From Tridacna crocea (lineage: Eukaryota > Mollusca > Bivalvia > Cardiida > Cardiidae), in assembly GCA_943736015.1 (NCBI GenBank), contig OX031062.1, positions 30,849,462 to 30,913,461 of the forward strand: a stretch of DNA of 64,000 nt, read 5' to 3'. Position 1 is the stretch's first letter. Every line of letters starts with the position of its first letter. This document shows positions 31,866 to 42,280 of the stretch, in pieces. Below the pieces are notes generated by a model. That model had not been told where the DNA came from and ran no database searches. It saw nothing but the letters and a program-made list of their open reading frames with translations. The position numbers were made by a program, and so were the translations under genes.

Positions 31866-32141
31866 ACCACTGTCCCATTTCTGAAAATCAATACAATCCG
31901 CAATTAATTTTGAAAGGCAGTCATTAATTACTCATAGAAAAGTAACAGTTTGAAGTTTACAAATTCACGTTTGCTGTATACGTGATGTACTAGTAGTCAT
32001 TTTTTTTTTGTCATCTTTTTATTATTCAGAAACTTGCACAGTTTCGGAAAAGACTAGTCTTTTGAAGTACATGTATCAGGACTTCATTAGCCTCCCCTCT
32101 TTTGATATAGGGTGCCTGAGATGATTTTTGCCCAAGCCTGA

Positions 32142-32275
32142 ACTCTTTACCATACGACAATATATAAGACTGGTCCAAATTTGAAGCACTTGCAGACGAC
32201 AAAATAAACATAATTAAAAAAATTAAAAGTTGTGTCCAGAAGGGTAGAAACTCCATGATAAATTTGTCCCACGAT
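32142..32275 (-). mobile_element. TTAA hairpin MITE, left arm only
   Basis: ACTCTTTACCATACGACAAT, GACTGGTCCAAATTTGAAGC, AGAAGGGTAGAAA, then unrelated sequence. Confidence 0.7.
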
Positions 32276-32602
32276 AGTGGCTTCCTCGTGACAAACGGGA
32301 ATGATTAATGCTGACAAACACGGAAAAACAAATACTGCGATCTTTGTATTTACATTAAAATTCTTTGTTTTTAACGTCAATTTTTATACTTAATATACGG
32401 ATTTTCAGATTTAGCAAAGATTTTTCGACGAAAAAATTGTTCAACGAAATCTTGTTTCATGCAGCTTTAAGGGTTTCCCCCAGACTAAGAATTGAAAGGG
32501 AGGTTACTCGTACAATTCACTATTAGGTGGCGCTGCTGATGAATTGGATGCTGAGTAAGAAGCATGTATCGTTGTAACAGAATGTTTCATATTTCTGATG
32601 TA

Positions 32603-32830
32603 TCAGTTATCATGTTGGGATTCATAGTCATGCAGCAAGGAAACGATTACTGTTGAGGTTTGTTTTAAGACTGCTCGTAGCTTATTAGTCATTTTATGCA
32701 GCGAAGAATACGCTTCTTTATTCCAATTTATAAAAGAATCATAGTACCGAGAGTACGAATACATTGTTGACATTCTGTTCAAACACGGCTGACAAATATC
32801 ACTGTGAAATACAGTGTAGCTTTTCAACAT
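32603..32830 (-). CDS. Unassigned open frame of 75 residues
   Basis: Lies in one of the few stretches here not explained by repeats. Composition is protein-like (aromatic and charged residues; one CXXC, near residue 13) but no domain is recognised and no splice signals were established. Could be a terminal exon or chance. Confidence 0.15.
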   Translation of the reverse strand: MLKSYTVFHSDICQPCLNRMSTMYSYSRYYDSFINWNKEAYSSLHKMTNKLRAVLKQTSTVIVSLLHDYESQHDN

Positions 32831-32993
32831 GAACTAAGTTTTCATACAAGATTAATTAAGATGGTTTGAGAAAGTATTGCCTCTAAATAAAAATGCATGA
32901 CACAGTTTCTTTTTTTTTTCCATAAAAAGTAAATTGGTCTTCTGCAAAATGGTGATTTCAAGTCTTCATCTCTTCAGGACTTTTGTGACTTGT

Positions 32994-33229
32994 TTAACCC
33001 ATTACCACACAATCCCTACTTTTGACACCCCTGAGAAAGAAGCCTTTAGAAAACATCGTGGGAAAAGGAGAAAATGCTGGTTACCAGCATTTTCTCCTTT
33101 TCCCACAATGCTTTCTACCCATAAATGGCATCATAAAACAAATTTCAAATTTCCAGTCACTTTTATTTTTTTGTCTGCAAATGCTTTGAATTTCAACAAG
33201 CTTAAAATATTATCGTTTGGTAATGACTT
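32994..33229 (+). mobile_element. TTAA hairpin MITE with inverted centre
   Basis: '+' arms but centre GGTTACC, the form otherwise seen in '-' copies. The right end has degenerated to GGTAATGACTTGG. Confidence 0.85.
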
Positions 33230-33494
33230 GGCCCTACCAAATTATCCGTAATGTTGATAATAATGGAGAAGAAGGAGACCACACTGAAGAAAATTCATAC
33301 TGCTTGGCCGACTGACACGTACTCAATGAAGGAAAACTTGGGTGCCCGATGGTCATGCTGGACTGATGAAATATCGTCTTGGAGGCATGAATTATGTACC
33401 CGCTTTTTCAGATTTCTTCATTCAGTATACGACGCGGTCGTGTCTGCACTGAAGAATCAGACTCTTATGTACACTGTGTAAATGGTTTGGGCCA

Positions 33495-33673
33495 TAATTT
33501 TAGAACGCTACCAGCAATCCCGATTTTGAGAGTCACATGCATTTGCAGACTATAAAATCAATGTACTGTAGCTCTAAATAATGATATCTGTCAGTCTGAT
33601 TATGACTAATTTCTTATTTTTCCATAATGTTTTCAATGTTGTTAAAACTCTGGATTGAGTAGTAATGAGTTGA
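33495..33673 (-). mobile_element. Strongly decayed hairpin MITE
   Basis: Recognisable pieces only: ATTTTAGAACG, CATTTGCAGACTATAAAATC, TTTTTCCATAATGTTTTCAA, AGTAATGAGTTGA. Confidence 0.5.
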
Positions 33674-34175
33674 CCCTTTACCACACAATCCCAACTTTAA
33701 GCGATTTAAACAAAAAACACCTTTGAAAACATTTTGGGAAAAGGAGAAAATGCTGGTAACCAGCATTTTCTCCTTTTCCCACTATGTTTTCTATGCTATC
33801 AAAGACATTTTTCATAATTACAGTCACATATGATTGGTTGGTTGTATTGGGGTTTAACGCAACTTTTAACAGCTAAGGTCATATCATGGCAGTCGGTGAC
33901 GAACTTAATGTTTCCTGGCATCCTCACACCAGTACCAACACTACTTTCATTCTAAAGCCACCATCTACTTTTCTCACATGCTTCAGCAGAAGTGAGAGGC
34001 AAAAATATGCCGGAAAGAAAGTTCACCTCAGCTGGGTATCGAAGTCACAACTACTAGATGATGAGTCTGACACGCTCACTACTGAGCCACCCGGGGCGGG
34101 ACAGTCACATTTGGTTTGTTGTCTGCAAAATTAATTAGAATTGGACAAGTCTAAAATTTTGTTGTGTGGTAAAGA
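33670..34175 (+). mobile_element. TTAA hairpin MITE split by an S1 SINE
   Basis: Intact palindrome (centre GGTAACC). The long arm is interrupted at ACAGTCACAT by 33830-34100 and resumes TTGGTTTGTTGTCTGC. Confidence 0.88.
33830..34100 (-). mobile_element. tRNA-derived SINE (family S1), minus strand
   Basis: Exact 10-bp duplication ACAGTCACAT at 33820-33829 and 34101-34110. 3' domain at left (GGGGTTTAACGCAACTTT), head at right (GAGCCACCCGGG). Confidence 0.9.
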
Positions 34176-34179
34176 GGAA

Positions 34180-34365
34180 AAAGCTTTTGTGGACAGTGCA
34201 GATCAAAATCAGGTTGCACAGAATGTAAACTGGATCTCTGATCTAGACAGTCCTCTATAGATGTATTTTATATTACGACCAAACTATTCACTTTCGAATA
34301 GCAGTACTGAGTAGAAAGCTATTTCGCCTTTTTGCATGTTGAATTTATTTACTCCCCAGAGAAAG
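34180..34365. mobile_element. TTAA-2 hairpin element, degenerate
   Basis: GCTTTTGTGGACAGTGCAGA, TCAAAATCAGGTTGCACAGA and CGAATAGCAGTACTGAG match other TTAA-2 copies; ends not clear. Confidence 0.5.
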
Positions 34366-34377
34366 TGTTGACTGTTC

Positions 34378-34552
34378 ACTCAAATGAAAGAAATTTTAGA
34401 CTTGTCAAATTTGAAAGCATTGCATATGAAAAAGACATGTATGTTTTAGTTGGTAGGTTTTGTCTTTGTAAAGACAAAAACATTAAGAGAGAGTGCTTGT
34501 AATGACATTTTCTCCTTTTCCAACTTCCACATTCTCTTTTATTAACCCTTTA
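34378..34552 (-). mobile_element. Decayed hairpin MITE
   Basis: AAATTTTAGACTTGTCAAAT, GCATTTTCTCC-type right stem (GACATTTTCTCCTTTTCC); left stem replaced. Confidence 0.5.
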
Positions 34553-34555
34553 CCA

Positions 34556-34717
34556 TGGTTATGTGGGAAAGCAGCCTGTGGCTTGGAAAGAAAATTGTGT
34601 GGAATAGGCTACTGGTAAAGAGACACCAGAAAAGCATGGATAGGTGCACTGGTAGCCGTCATATAACTGAAATGATGCTGAAAAAGGCATTAACACCATA
34701 CAGTCTGTCAGTCAACT
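34556..34717 (+). mobile_element. S2 SINE, 5'-truncated
   Basis: GTTATGTGGGAAAGCAGCCT, AAGCATGGATAGGTGCACTG and the tail CAGTCTGTCAGTCAAC. The tRNA-like head is absent. Confidence 0.75.
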
Positions 34718-34721
34718 ATTG

Positions 34722-34893
34722 TTAACCCTTTACCAAACAGTCCCAGGTTTTGAGAATCCTAAGGAAGAAGGTTTTTGAAAACATTGTGGGAAAAGGAGAA
34801 AACGCTGTTAACCAGCATTTTCTACTTTTTCCTCAATGTTTTTTAACCCTGTAAGAGAGAAAACATGGGGATCATCATCATGTAAAGGGTAAA
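34722..34893 (+). mobile_element. TTAA hairpin MITE with short long-arm
   Basis: TTAACCCTTTACCAAACAGT; palindrome centre GCTGTTAACC, which itself creates a TTAA; most of the long arm is deleted. Confidence 0.8.
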
Positions 34894-35227
34894 AGACTCA
34901 AAGTTCTTTCTAGCATGAAAGATAAACAGCTCTGCCAGGAAAGGTCAATAATTGTTTATTAAATGTTGAACTTTTCAGATCTGCAGCTGTGTCTGGAGTT
35001 GGTGTTTATTTATGTCTTGAAGTTTTATCTTGAGATAACTTGATATAACATTGCCAAGGAGCTTCCCTCACAGGGACAGCATTTTATTTGTATCTTACTG
35101 CATTGTTTTGCCAATGCAGGCATTCTGGGACATTGTTTTACTCATTTTGGAAAATGTCTTGCCATAATTGACAAAGGGAGTAGACTGCTGTGTTCATTTC
35201 ATTGTTTTGCAGAAATTAAGCCTTTAA

Positions 35228-35310
35228 AACACAGTGTCCGGTTATAAATTAATGACCCTGGAACAGAAGCCTTTGGAAAACAATGTAGGAAAAGGAGAAA
35301 ATGCTGGCCA
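35228..35310 (+). mobile_element. Hairpin MITE left-arm fragment
   Basis: GACCCTGGAACAGAAGCC, AAAACAATGTAGGAAAAGGA, ending at AATGCTGGCC. Confidence 0.6.
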
Positions 35311-35410
35311 AGCTCAGATTCAGTCCTGTAAGTCACAAGCTCTGGATTAGTAGCCCTGTATATTACTAAAAATGAGCTACGTGTACGAGCCTGAACCTTG
35401 TAAAGTGCTC

Positions 35411-35620
35411 TTAACCTTTTACCACACAATCCCGACTTTTAACAACCCTGAGAAAGAAGCCTTTAGAAAACATTGTGGTAACCAGCATTTTCTCCTTTTC
35501 CCACAATATTTTCTACTCTCTCCAATACAAATTTCAGATTTTCAATCACTTCTATTTTGGCATCTACAAATGCTTTCAATTTGGACCTGTCTAAAATTTT
35601 GTTATTTGGTAAATAGTTAA
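35411..35620 (+). mobile_element. TTAA hairpin MITE missing the left palindrome half
   Basis: AAAACATTGTGG is followed directly by TAACCAGCATTTTCTCC, so the left stem is deleted. TTAA at both ends; the right TTAA is shared with the next element. Confidence 0.88.
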
Positions 35621-35843
35621 CCTTTTCCCAGATGATAAAATTTCGTGTCCAAATTGAAAGCATATGCAGATGACAATTTTAATGTGGCTCAAATGATACT
35701 TTTTTCATTGATAAGGTAGAAAAGATTGTTGGAAAAGGGAAAAAAATGCTGGTTAGCAGCATTTCTCCCTTTACAACAATGTTTTCGAAAGACTAAATGT
35801 ATACGGAGTTGTTAAAAGTTGGCAATGTGTGTCAAAAGGTTAA
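35617..35843 (-). mobile_element. TTAA hairpin MITE (AATGTGGCTCAAATGAT subgroup)
   Basis: Complete, with a mutated stem (GGTTAGC centre). The left arm reads TTTTAATGTGGCTCAAATGA, a subgroup also seen at 31679. Confidence 0.85.
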
Positions 35844-35983
35844 ATTTGTGAAAATAGCTGCTGATTATCAGACAGTTGATTATAAAGTAGTTGCCTTCTG
35901 AAAGAATTCTTTGTTTTTACTCTGTACAAAATGAGGAAATTATAGACTTATCCAAATTATAAGCATTTACAAATGACAAGCCA

Positions 35984-36212
35984 TCCCTTTACCAAACAAC
36001 TCCGGGTTTTAGCAGCCCCAGGGAATAAGTCTTTTGAACACATTGTATTGGAAACAGAGAAAATGCTGGTAACCAGTATTTTCTTTTATTTCCATAAAAC
36101 TTTTTTAGCATTTCATGGAAAAATCTAGTTATTTGAGCACCGTAGAAATTTTTGTCTGCAAATGCTTTCAATTTGGATGAGTCAAAGATTTTGTTGTTTG
36201 GTAGAGAGTTCA
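35984..36212 (+). mobile_element. TTAA hairpin MITE, diverged
   Basis: CCCTTTACCAAACAACTCCG to TTTGGTAGAGAG. Stem partly decayed. A '-' left-arm fragment (about 35917-35980) lies immediately before it. Confidence 0.75.
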
Positions 36213-36281
36213 TGTTACTTAAACCATCCTATTTTTCAGTTGTATGATAGAAAACTGGTTACCAGATATTCCTCCTATTCC

Positions 36282-36591
36282 CACGCCGAGCCTTGGTAGC
36301 TCAGCTGGTAGGGTACAGGACTTGAGGACAGGGTTGTGGGTTCCATTCCCAGCTCGGCCAAATTCTTTCCAAGAATTGATGAATGTCATTGCAAGCCAAC
36401 AGGGTTCATTCCTTTTTCACTACAGACCATTGTTTCAATGATGGTTATGTGGGGAAGAAGCCAGTGGCTTGGAAAGAATATTGTGGAGAGTACTGGTAAA
36501 GAAACACCAGGAAAGCATGGATAGTTGCACTGGCTGCCACATTGTACGGCATTAAACGGCATCAAAATATTATACAATCAATCCTATTCCA
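36282..36591 (+). mobile_element. tRNA-derived SINE (family S2), full copy
   Basis: Head with A-box-like TGGTAGCTCAGCTGGTAGGG and B-box-like GGGTTCCATTCCC. The body has CAGTGGCTTGGAAAG and GGAAAGCATGGATAG, and the tail is ATACAATCAATC. TCCTATTCC flanks it (36273-36281 and 36592-36600), inside a decayed '-' hairpin MITE. Confidence 0.88.
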
Positions 36592-36625
36592 AAAATCTCT
36601 TCAAAAGTGTTTTTCCTCAGGGTTG

Positions 36626-36850
36626 TTAACTCTTTACTACACAATTGTAACTTTTAACAACCCTGAGAAAAAAAACCTTTGAAAACATTGTGGAAAAAGG
36701 AGAAAATGCTGGTAACCAGCATTTTCTCTTTTTCAATGTTTTCTACCTTTTCCAAATCAAATTTCAGTTTTTGATTCACATTTATTTTATCGTCTGCAAA
36801 TGCTTTCAAGTTGTGCTAGTCCAAAATTTTGCCTTTTGGTAAAGAGTTAA
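36626..36850 (+). mobile_element. TTAA hairpin MITE (chain member)
   Basis: TTAA at both ends, centre GGTAACC; right TTAA shared with the TTAA-3 element. Confidence 0.9.
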
Positions 36851-37065
36851 CCCTTTACCCCATAAGGCATTTCTATGGTATCTCGAATTGACCCTAAATT
36901 ACAGCAAGGATGAAGCTGTTTCATATGTGTACATGACACCTTTTGGTAGTATAGAAAACATTGTGGCAAAAGGTGAAATTGCTCGTGACGAGCAATTTCA
37001 CCTATTGCCACAATGTTTTCCAAAGGCTCCTAGAAGCAATGAGTATCCATGGAGTAAAGGGTTAA
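36847..37065 (+). mobile_element. TTAA-3 hairpin element
   Basis: TTAACCCTTTACCCCATAAG to TATCCATGGAGTAAAGGGTTAA-type end. Arms differ from the main family but the stem is built the same way: ACATTGTGGCAAAAGGTGAA and its inverse around GCTCGTGACGAGC. Confidence 0.88.
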
Positions 37066-37444
37066 ATAAATGGCAGGATTGATGCAGGGTTATCTCTTTG
37101 ATCAGAGCATGTTGCTTGTAAAACTCCACCATCTACAGCCGAGTCTGTGTTTTATGCCTGTTAATTCACTTTTAGAGACTGGATGAAAGGGCTGTGAATT
37201 TTTATAGTCATCTAGCTATTATATAACCTGTGACCTTATACAGTCCTATATACATTTTATGAGGTAGCTTTCTGAGATTATCTATGTAATTCTCATCTAG
37301 GGATAGAAAATGAATGCCAGTTATGTACAGGAAAACAATATACACGAGCATCAGTGAGTTTATATTTTTTGTAATCTTTAACACACAAGATTTTCAATTA
37401 GACTTTTAGTAAAATATACAAGGATTTTTCATGTATAATTATAG

Positions 37445-37672
37445 CCTAGAATATCTGACTGATGACTCCGTGGAACCGTGCGAGTTCAATACCCGGTCGA
37501 GGCAAGCTTTCTTTTCGGCAATTTTGTGCCTCTCACTTCTGTTGCATGTAGGAAAAGTAGTCAGTGGCTTTGAAAGAAATTTGTGTCATGACCAGTGTGA
37601 AAAAGGTAGGAAACACAAGCATAGGTGCTCTGATGGAACTGATATAATGACCTAAGCTGTTGGAACAGTGTT
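37445..37672 (+). mobile_element. tRNA-derived SINE (family S1), plus strand
   Basis: B-box-like GAGTTCAATACCCGG, then TGCCTCTCACTTCTGTTGCA, AGTCAGTGGCTTTGAAAG and GACCTAAGCTGTTGGAACAG. Confidence 0.75.
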
Positions 37673-37769
37673 ATTTTCTTACAAGAGAATACCATTATGT
37701 TAACTTACCAATCTTTCGATTGGCTATTAGGGTACTTCCGACCATGTGAATTTTCAGGTAAGGTAATGC

Positions 37770-37918
37770 TTCTAACCTGGGTTCGGAGGATGGAAAGAGA
37801 GGCTTTTGTGGGACAAGAAGAAAATGCTGGTAATCATTTCAGCCAAATTTAATTTACTGTGTCTGCAAAATTATTCTTTGAATTTGGACCAGTCTACAAT
37901 ATTGTAATGTGGTAAAGA
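37770..37918 (+). mobile_element. Decayed hairpin MITE
   Basis: GAAAATGCTGGTAATCAT, then AATTTGGACCAGTCTACAAT and GTGGTAAAGACT. Confidence 0.6.
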
Positions 37919-38009
37919 CTAAGGAAAGTCTATTGTGAATGAACAGTTGCCCTGTTTTTCTAAAACTCTTTGCTCTAAATGGGGAAACTGATTTACAACG
38001 CCTGATAAC

Positions 38010-38223
38010 ATGAATCCTTATCCTGCTGCATCAGTAAAATGAAACTTTCAAGCCAACAGTAAAATGCTTGATAATCCTATTCAAAGTTATTGTCTTTGGA
38101 GAAAAATATCTCCTTACTGGACTGTATGATCTCAAGATCAGATGCACCAAATGTGCGGTCTGATCGTGCATCTACTCTGTCTGCAAAAGGTCAGTGAGTC
38201 ATGGGTGGCAGCCTAAGGTTTAA
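38010..38223 (+). mobile_element. TTAA-2 hairpin element
   Basis: AATCCTTATCCTGCTGCATC to GGCAGCCTAAGGTTTAA. Palindrome AGATCAGATGCACC / GTGCGGTCTGATC. Shares its right TTAA with the next MITE. Confidence 0.75.
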
Positions 38224-38451
38224 CTCTTTTACCAAACAACAAAATTTTAGAGTGGTCCAAATTGAAAGCATTTGCAGACGACAAAATAAATGTGACTGAA
38301 AAATCGAAATTTGGTTGGGGAAGGGGTAGAAAACATTATGGAAAAAGGGAGAAAATGCTGGTTACCAGCGTTTTCTCCTATTCCCACAATGTTTTCAAAA
38401 GGCTTCTTTCTCAGGGTCGTTAAAAGTCATGATTGTGTGGTAAGGAGTTGA
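38220..38451 (-). mobile_element. TTAA hairpin MITE
   Basis: Complete; centre GGTTACC; right TSD is TTGA. Confidence 0.9.
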
Positions 38452-38582
38452 AAGTATTTCTGTTTTGTTTATCAAAGTTTTTTTTGCAAGACATTTCATT
38501 ATCAGATTTCTATAAAATATGAGTTAAGCCTGGCACCATGTCAAGTTTATGTGTGCATTCTGATGTTGTCTGTACCATGAAG

Positions 38583-38884
38583 GCCAAGCCCCAATAGCTC
38601 AGTGTACAGGACTTGAGAACGGGGGGGTCGGGGGTTCGACTCCTGGCTCGGTCAATTTCTTTCTAAGGATTGATGATAGTCTTTGCAAAAGGATTCATTC
38701 CTGTTCCTCCACTGACCATTGTTTCAACAATGAGAGAAAGCAGCCAGTTGCTTGGAAAGAAAATTTTGTGGAGCACTGGTGAAAGAGACTCCAGGAAAGC
38801 ATGGATAGGTGCACTTGCCACTGCAATATTACTGAAATAATGTTGAAAGCAGCATTAAACACCATAGAATGGATTAATCAATCG
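38583..38884 (+). mobile_element. tRNA-derived SINE (family S2)
   Basis: CCCCAATAGCTCAGTGTACA, GGGGGTTCGACTCC (B-box-like), GAAAGCATGGATAGGTGCAC, tail GATTAATCAATC. Confidence 0.85.
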
Positions 38885-38959
38885 ACCCTCTATGTAGATC
38901 TTGGTTAGTCAAAGGGATGAAGGCTGGAGCATCTATGAGTCTATGACTTCGGCTGTCAA

Positions 38960-39167
38960 TTCACTATCAACAAAATTTTAAGTTTGTCCAAATCGAAAGC
39001 ATTTGTAGACGACAAAATAACAGTGACTGAAAATTTGAAAGTTGTTTTGTGGAGGGTATAAAACATCATGGGAAAAGGAGAAAATGCTGGTTACCAGCAT
39101 TTTCTCCTTTTCCAACAATGTTTTCAAAGGCTTCTTTCTCATTAGGGATTGTGTGGTAATGGGTTAA
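38960..39167 (-). mobile_element. TTAA hairpin MITE
   Basis: TTCA at left, TTAA at right; perfect centre GGTTACC; right arm shortened. Confidence 0.88.
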
Positions 39168-39182
39168 GTGGTAAAATGCTTT

Positions 39183-39586
39183 TTAACCTGTTACCGAACG
39201 ACAAATTGTAGACTGTTCTATTTAAAGCACCTGCAGTGCTACAATTCTTAAACTTCTTCTTGTGAGTTGCAGTTCTCTGATAGGTAGAAAACATTGTTGA
39301 ATAAGGATAAATTGCTTGTTAACCCTTTACCCCATAGGCATTTCTGTGGTATCTCTAATTGACCCTAAATAACAGCAAGGATGAAGCCATTTCTTATGTG
39401 GATGTGACACCTTTTGATAGTGTAGAAAACATTGTGGCAAAAGGTGAAATTGCTCATGACGAGCAATTTCACCTTTTGCCACAATGTTTTCTAGTAATGG
39501 CTAAAAGAAATTTCTCCTTTTCCCATGTTTCAAATGCCTTCTACACCTGAGTCGAAAAAACAAGGGATTGTTTGGTAGAGGGTTAA
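39183..39586 (-). mobile_element. Hairpin MITE with a TTAA-3 element nested in its hairpin
   Basis: Host left arm (39183-39318) stops at GGATAAATTGCTTG. TTAACCCTTTACCCCATAGG begins a TTAA-3 copy at 39319. Host right stem resumes near 39497 (AAATTTCTCCTTTTCCC) and ends GTTTGGTAGAGGGTTAA. Confidence 0.75.
39319..39500 (+). mobile_element. TTAA-3 hairpin element, right end truncated
   Basis: Left arm nearly identical to 36847-37065 (AATTGACCCTAAATAACAGC). Stem ACATTGTGGCAAAAGGTGAA around GCTCATGACGAGC. Confidence 0.8.
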
Positions 39587-39798
39587 CTACCTCTTTGCTT
39601 CTATGGCCAAGTTAAAATCTAAATTTTATTGTACTGAACAAACCATACAGCCTGATCTTTGATCTGCGCTATCCATTTTGGTGAGATATTCTAGGCAAAT
39701 ATTATTGTCTATTGTATTTTATTATTGTATGCTTTTGGTATGAGACAGAAAATGAGTATCGGATTTATTTTGCTGCTTATTTCCTTTGTCAATCTAAG

Positions 39799-40028
39799 TA
39801 AACTCTTTACCAAATGACAAGTAAGTAATTGTTTTCAAATTGAAAGCATTTGCAGAAGACAATTCAAATATAGCTCAAATGCTGAAATTTCTCTTTGATA
39901 GGGTAGAAAACATTGTGGGAAAAGGAGTAAATGGTATTAACCAGCATTTTCTTCTTTTCCCACAATGTTTTTAAAAGAACTATTTTCTCAGGGCCGTTAA
40001 AAGTCTGGTTAGTTTGGTAAAGGGTTAA
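39799..40028 (-). mobile_element. TTAA hairpin MITE
   Basis: Left TSD GTAA; complete arms; centre expanded to GGTATTAACC. Confidence 0.87.
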
Positions 40029-40049
40029 ACACAACAGTGACATTGATAG

Positions 40050-40237
40050 CTTTTCAAAACATGGGAAAAGGAAAAAAGGAGAAAATGCTTGTAACCAGCA
40101 TTTTCTTCTTTGCCCACAATATATTCTGCCCTATCCGTGTAAATCTTAGCTGATAAATGTATCCTTTTGGAATTTTGTTGTCAGCGGATAATCCAAGATT
40201 GGAAGAGTCTAAAAAATGCTGTTTGGAAAAAGATTAA
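40050..40237 (+). mobile_element. TTAA hairpin MITE, left end lost
   Basis: GGAGAAAATGCTTGTAACCA, TTTGTTGTCAGCGGATAATC, ends TTTGGAAAAAGATTAA. Confidence 0.72.
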
Positions 40238-40254
40238 TTCTGCATCATCTAGTT

Positions 40255-40392
40255 CTAGGCTCGAGCTTTGAATTGTCTTGCTCAACTGGCAGTGACACTC
40301 TTACAAAAGACCCATTGGATTCAGTAGAGGCTTGAACGCACAGCCTCCTGATCATGAGTCACACACTTTACCACTGAGCCTGTTGAAATTTC
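40255..40392 (-). mobile_element. tRNA-like SINE fragment, minus strand
   Basis: Minus strand reads CAGTGGTAAAGTGTGTGACT and GTGCGTTCAAGCC, a tRNA-like head; no full body. Confidence 0.5.
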
Positions 40393-40411
40393 TGGACTGA
40401 GTGGTAAGGGG

Positions 40412-40768
40412 TTAATCCTTTAGGACACAATGCCGACTTTTGACGCTCCTGGAAAAGAAGTCTTTTGAAAACATTGTGGGAAAAGAAGAAAATGCTGGTA
40501 ACCAGCATTTTCTCCTTTTCCCACAATGTTTTCTACCCAATCATAGAAATACGTAATCCTTTATGACACAATGTCGACTTTTGACACTCCTGGAAACGAA
40601 GTCTTTTGAAAACATTGTGGGAAAAGAAGAAAATGCTGGTAACCAGCATTTTCTCCTTTTCCCACAATGTTTTCTACCCTATCATAGAAATTTTGCACCA
40701 TTTGAGCCACATTGCAAATGGTGTCAGTTTGGACAAAGCTAAAATTTTGACGTCTGGTAAAAGGTTAA
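40412..40768 (+). mobile_element. TTAA hairpin MITE with 141-bp internal tandem duplication
   Basis: The left arm plus palindrome (from TAATCCTTTAGGACACAATG) occurs twice, at 40413 and 40554, with one long arm at the end. Both palindromes keep GCTGGTAACCAGC. Confidence 0.88.
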
Positions 40769-40904
40769 ATGAGTCAGACTGCTATTTTTATGCAGAGATA
40801 AAGCCTGAACCTTGAAGTTTATTGGAAGACAAAAGCAAAAAAAAAACGAAATTCTTTCGAGTAATAACATTCCTACTTGGAACTGCATAATGCACATAAC
40901 TTTT

Positions 40905-41035
40905 CACAGAAGAATCCTGGGATTTAGCCACCCTGAGGAAGAAAGCTTTTGAAAACATTGTGGGAAAAGGAGAAAATACTGGCACCCAGCATTTTCTTCT
41001 TTCACACAATGCTTTCTACCCTATCAAAGACAGAA
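40905..41035 (+). mobile_element. TTAA hairpin MITE, partial
   Basis: GATTTAGCCACCCTGAGGAA, stem with centre GGCACCC; long arm missing after TATCAAAGACAG. Confidence 0.7.
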
Positions 41036-41084
41036 GTCATATCAGCTAATTTTGTGTTGTGGAATTACCTTCATTTTTGTAACT

Positions 41085-41345
41085 CTGTGCTGAAGGCGGA
41101 GGGATATAGTTTTAGTGTTGTCCGTCCGTCTGTGTGACTGTCCGAAAGAATAATCTCCAATACCGCTGGAAAAAATTTTGTGAAACTCTTTTTGTGTGTT
41201 CAATGCAAAAAGGCCAACTGAGAGTGATCTTAAGTTACAATGTCAAGTAATTTTTTTCAGAGGGGGATATCATTTCAAAGAAATTGCTTGTTCAATTAAA
41301 AATCTTATAGGTGGTAAAGTCTAACCTTCACTTTCAAACCTTTGT
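41085..41345. repeat. Dispersed repeat fragment with GTCCGTCCGTCTGTG
   Basis: GAAGGCGGAGGGATATAGTT followed by a GTCCGTCC stretch and CCAATACCGCTGGA, the same style as the openings of the tandem-unit elements, but no tandem units follow. Confidence 0.45.
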
Positions 41346-41595
41346 GTGTCTTTGATACAGGGAATGACTCCTTTTGCCACAATGTTTTCACAATGATGTT
41401 TTCCCTGTCTGTTTATTTACCTCTCTTTTATTTCCCATCATAATTATCATGGTTTGTGGTATATCTTATTGCACCATTTACAACAATGGTTTAATATGGA
41501 CTTAGTAGGTTTTACTACCATAAAGATGAAAGCCATCAAAAGCAGTTTGGAATATTTAGAACATACTGATATTAGCACTCTTTACTTTTCCCATG

Positions 41596-41911
41596 GGCGA
41601 GCCTCGGTATCTCAGTCGGTAGCCTGCAGGACTTAAGAATTGGGGTTTGTGGGTTTGATCCCCGGCTTTGCCAATTTCTGTCCGAGGACTGATGATATTA
41701 ATTGCAACAGGCTTCATTCTTTTCCCACAGCTGACCATCATCTCCACAATGGTAATGTGAAAAAGCAGCCTGTGGCTTGAAAAAAATATTGTGATTAATG
41801 CTGGTAAAAGAGACTCCAGGAAAGCATGGATAGGTGCACTGGCTGCCACGATAAAACTGTAATAATGTTGAGAAGGGTGTTAAACACCATACAATTAATC
41901 AGTCAACAGTC
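41596..41911 (+). mobile_element. tRNA-derived SINE (family S2), full copy
   Basis: GAGCCTCGGTATCTCAGTCG, GGGTTTGATCCCC (B-box-like), GAAAGCATGGATAGGTGCAC, tail ACAATTAATCAGTCAAC. CCCATG is duplicated (41590-41595 and 41912-41917). Confidence 0.88.
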
Positions 41912-42028
41912 CCCATGATGTTTTCTTCCATGTCAAAGACAACTACCCATATTTTTAGCTTCATATAGTTGGTCTTCAGCAAAAGCTTTGAGAACAGTCT
42001 AAAATCTTGTTGTTTGTCAAATACAGAG

Positions 42029-42215
42029 TTAACCCTTTACAAACAATCACGACTTTTAACGACCTTGGAGGAAACTGGATTTTGAAAACATTTTGAGAAA
42101 AGGAGAAAATACTGGTGACCAGTATTTTCTCCTTTTCCCCAAAATTTTTTCTATCCTTTCAAAGACAATTCTCACCATTAGAGAAATAAGATTTTGTCGT
42201 TTGCTAAAGAGTTAA
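42029..42215 (+). mobile_element. TTAA hairpin MITE with compensated stem
   Basis: Both arms carry the same change: AATACTGG on the left and CCAGTATT on the right instead of AATGCTGG / CCAGCATT. The long arm is shortened. Confidence 0.88.
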
Positions 42216-42280
42216 CTCTTCACTAAAAGACCAAATTTTGGACTTGACCGAATTTATAGCAATTACAGACCACAAATTAA
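42212..42280 (-). mobile_element. Hairpin MITE left-arm fragment
   Basis: TTAACTCTTCACTAAAAGAC to ACAGACCACAAATTAA; another element begins at its terminal TTAA. Confidence 0.7.

Noticed and set aside
36282..41911. tRNA-like sequences with A- and B-box motifs
   Set aside because: They are heads of SINEs: followed by the same ~200-bp bodies, flanked by target duplications, and without a complete cloverleaf that I could draw.
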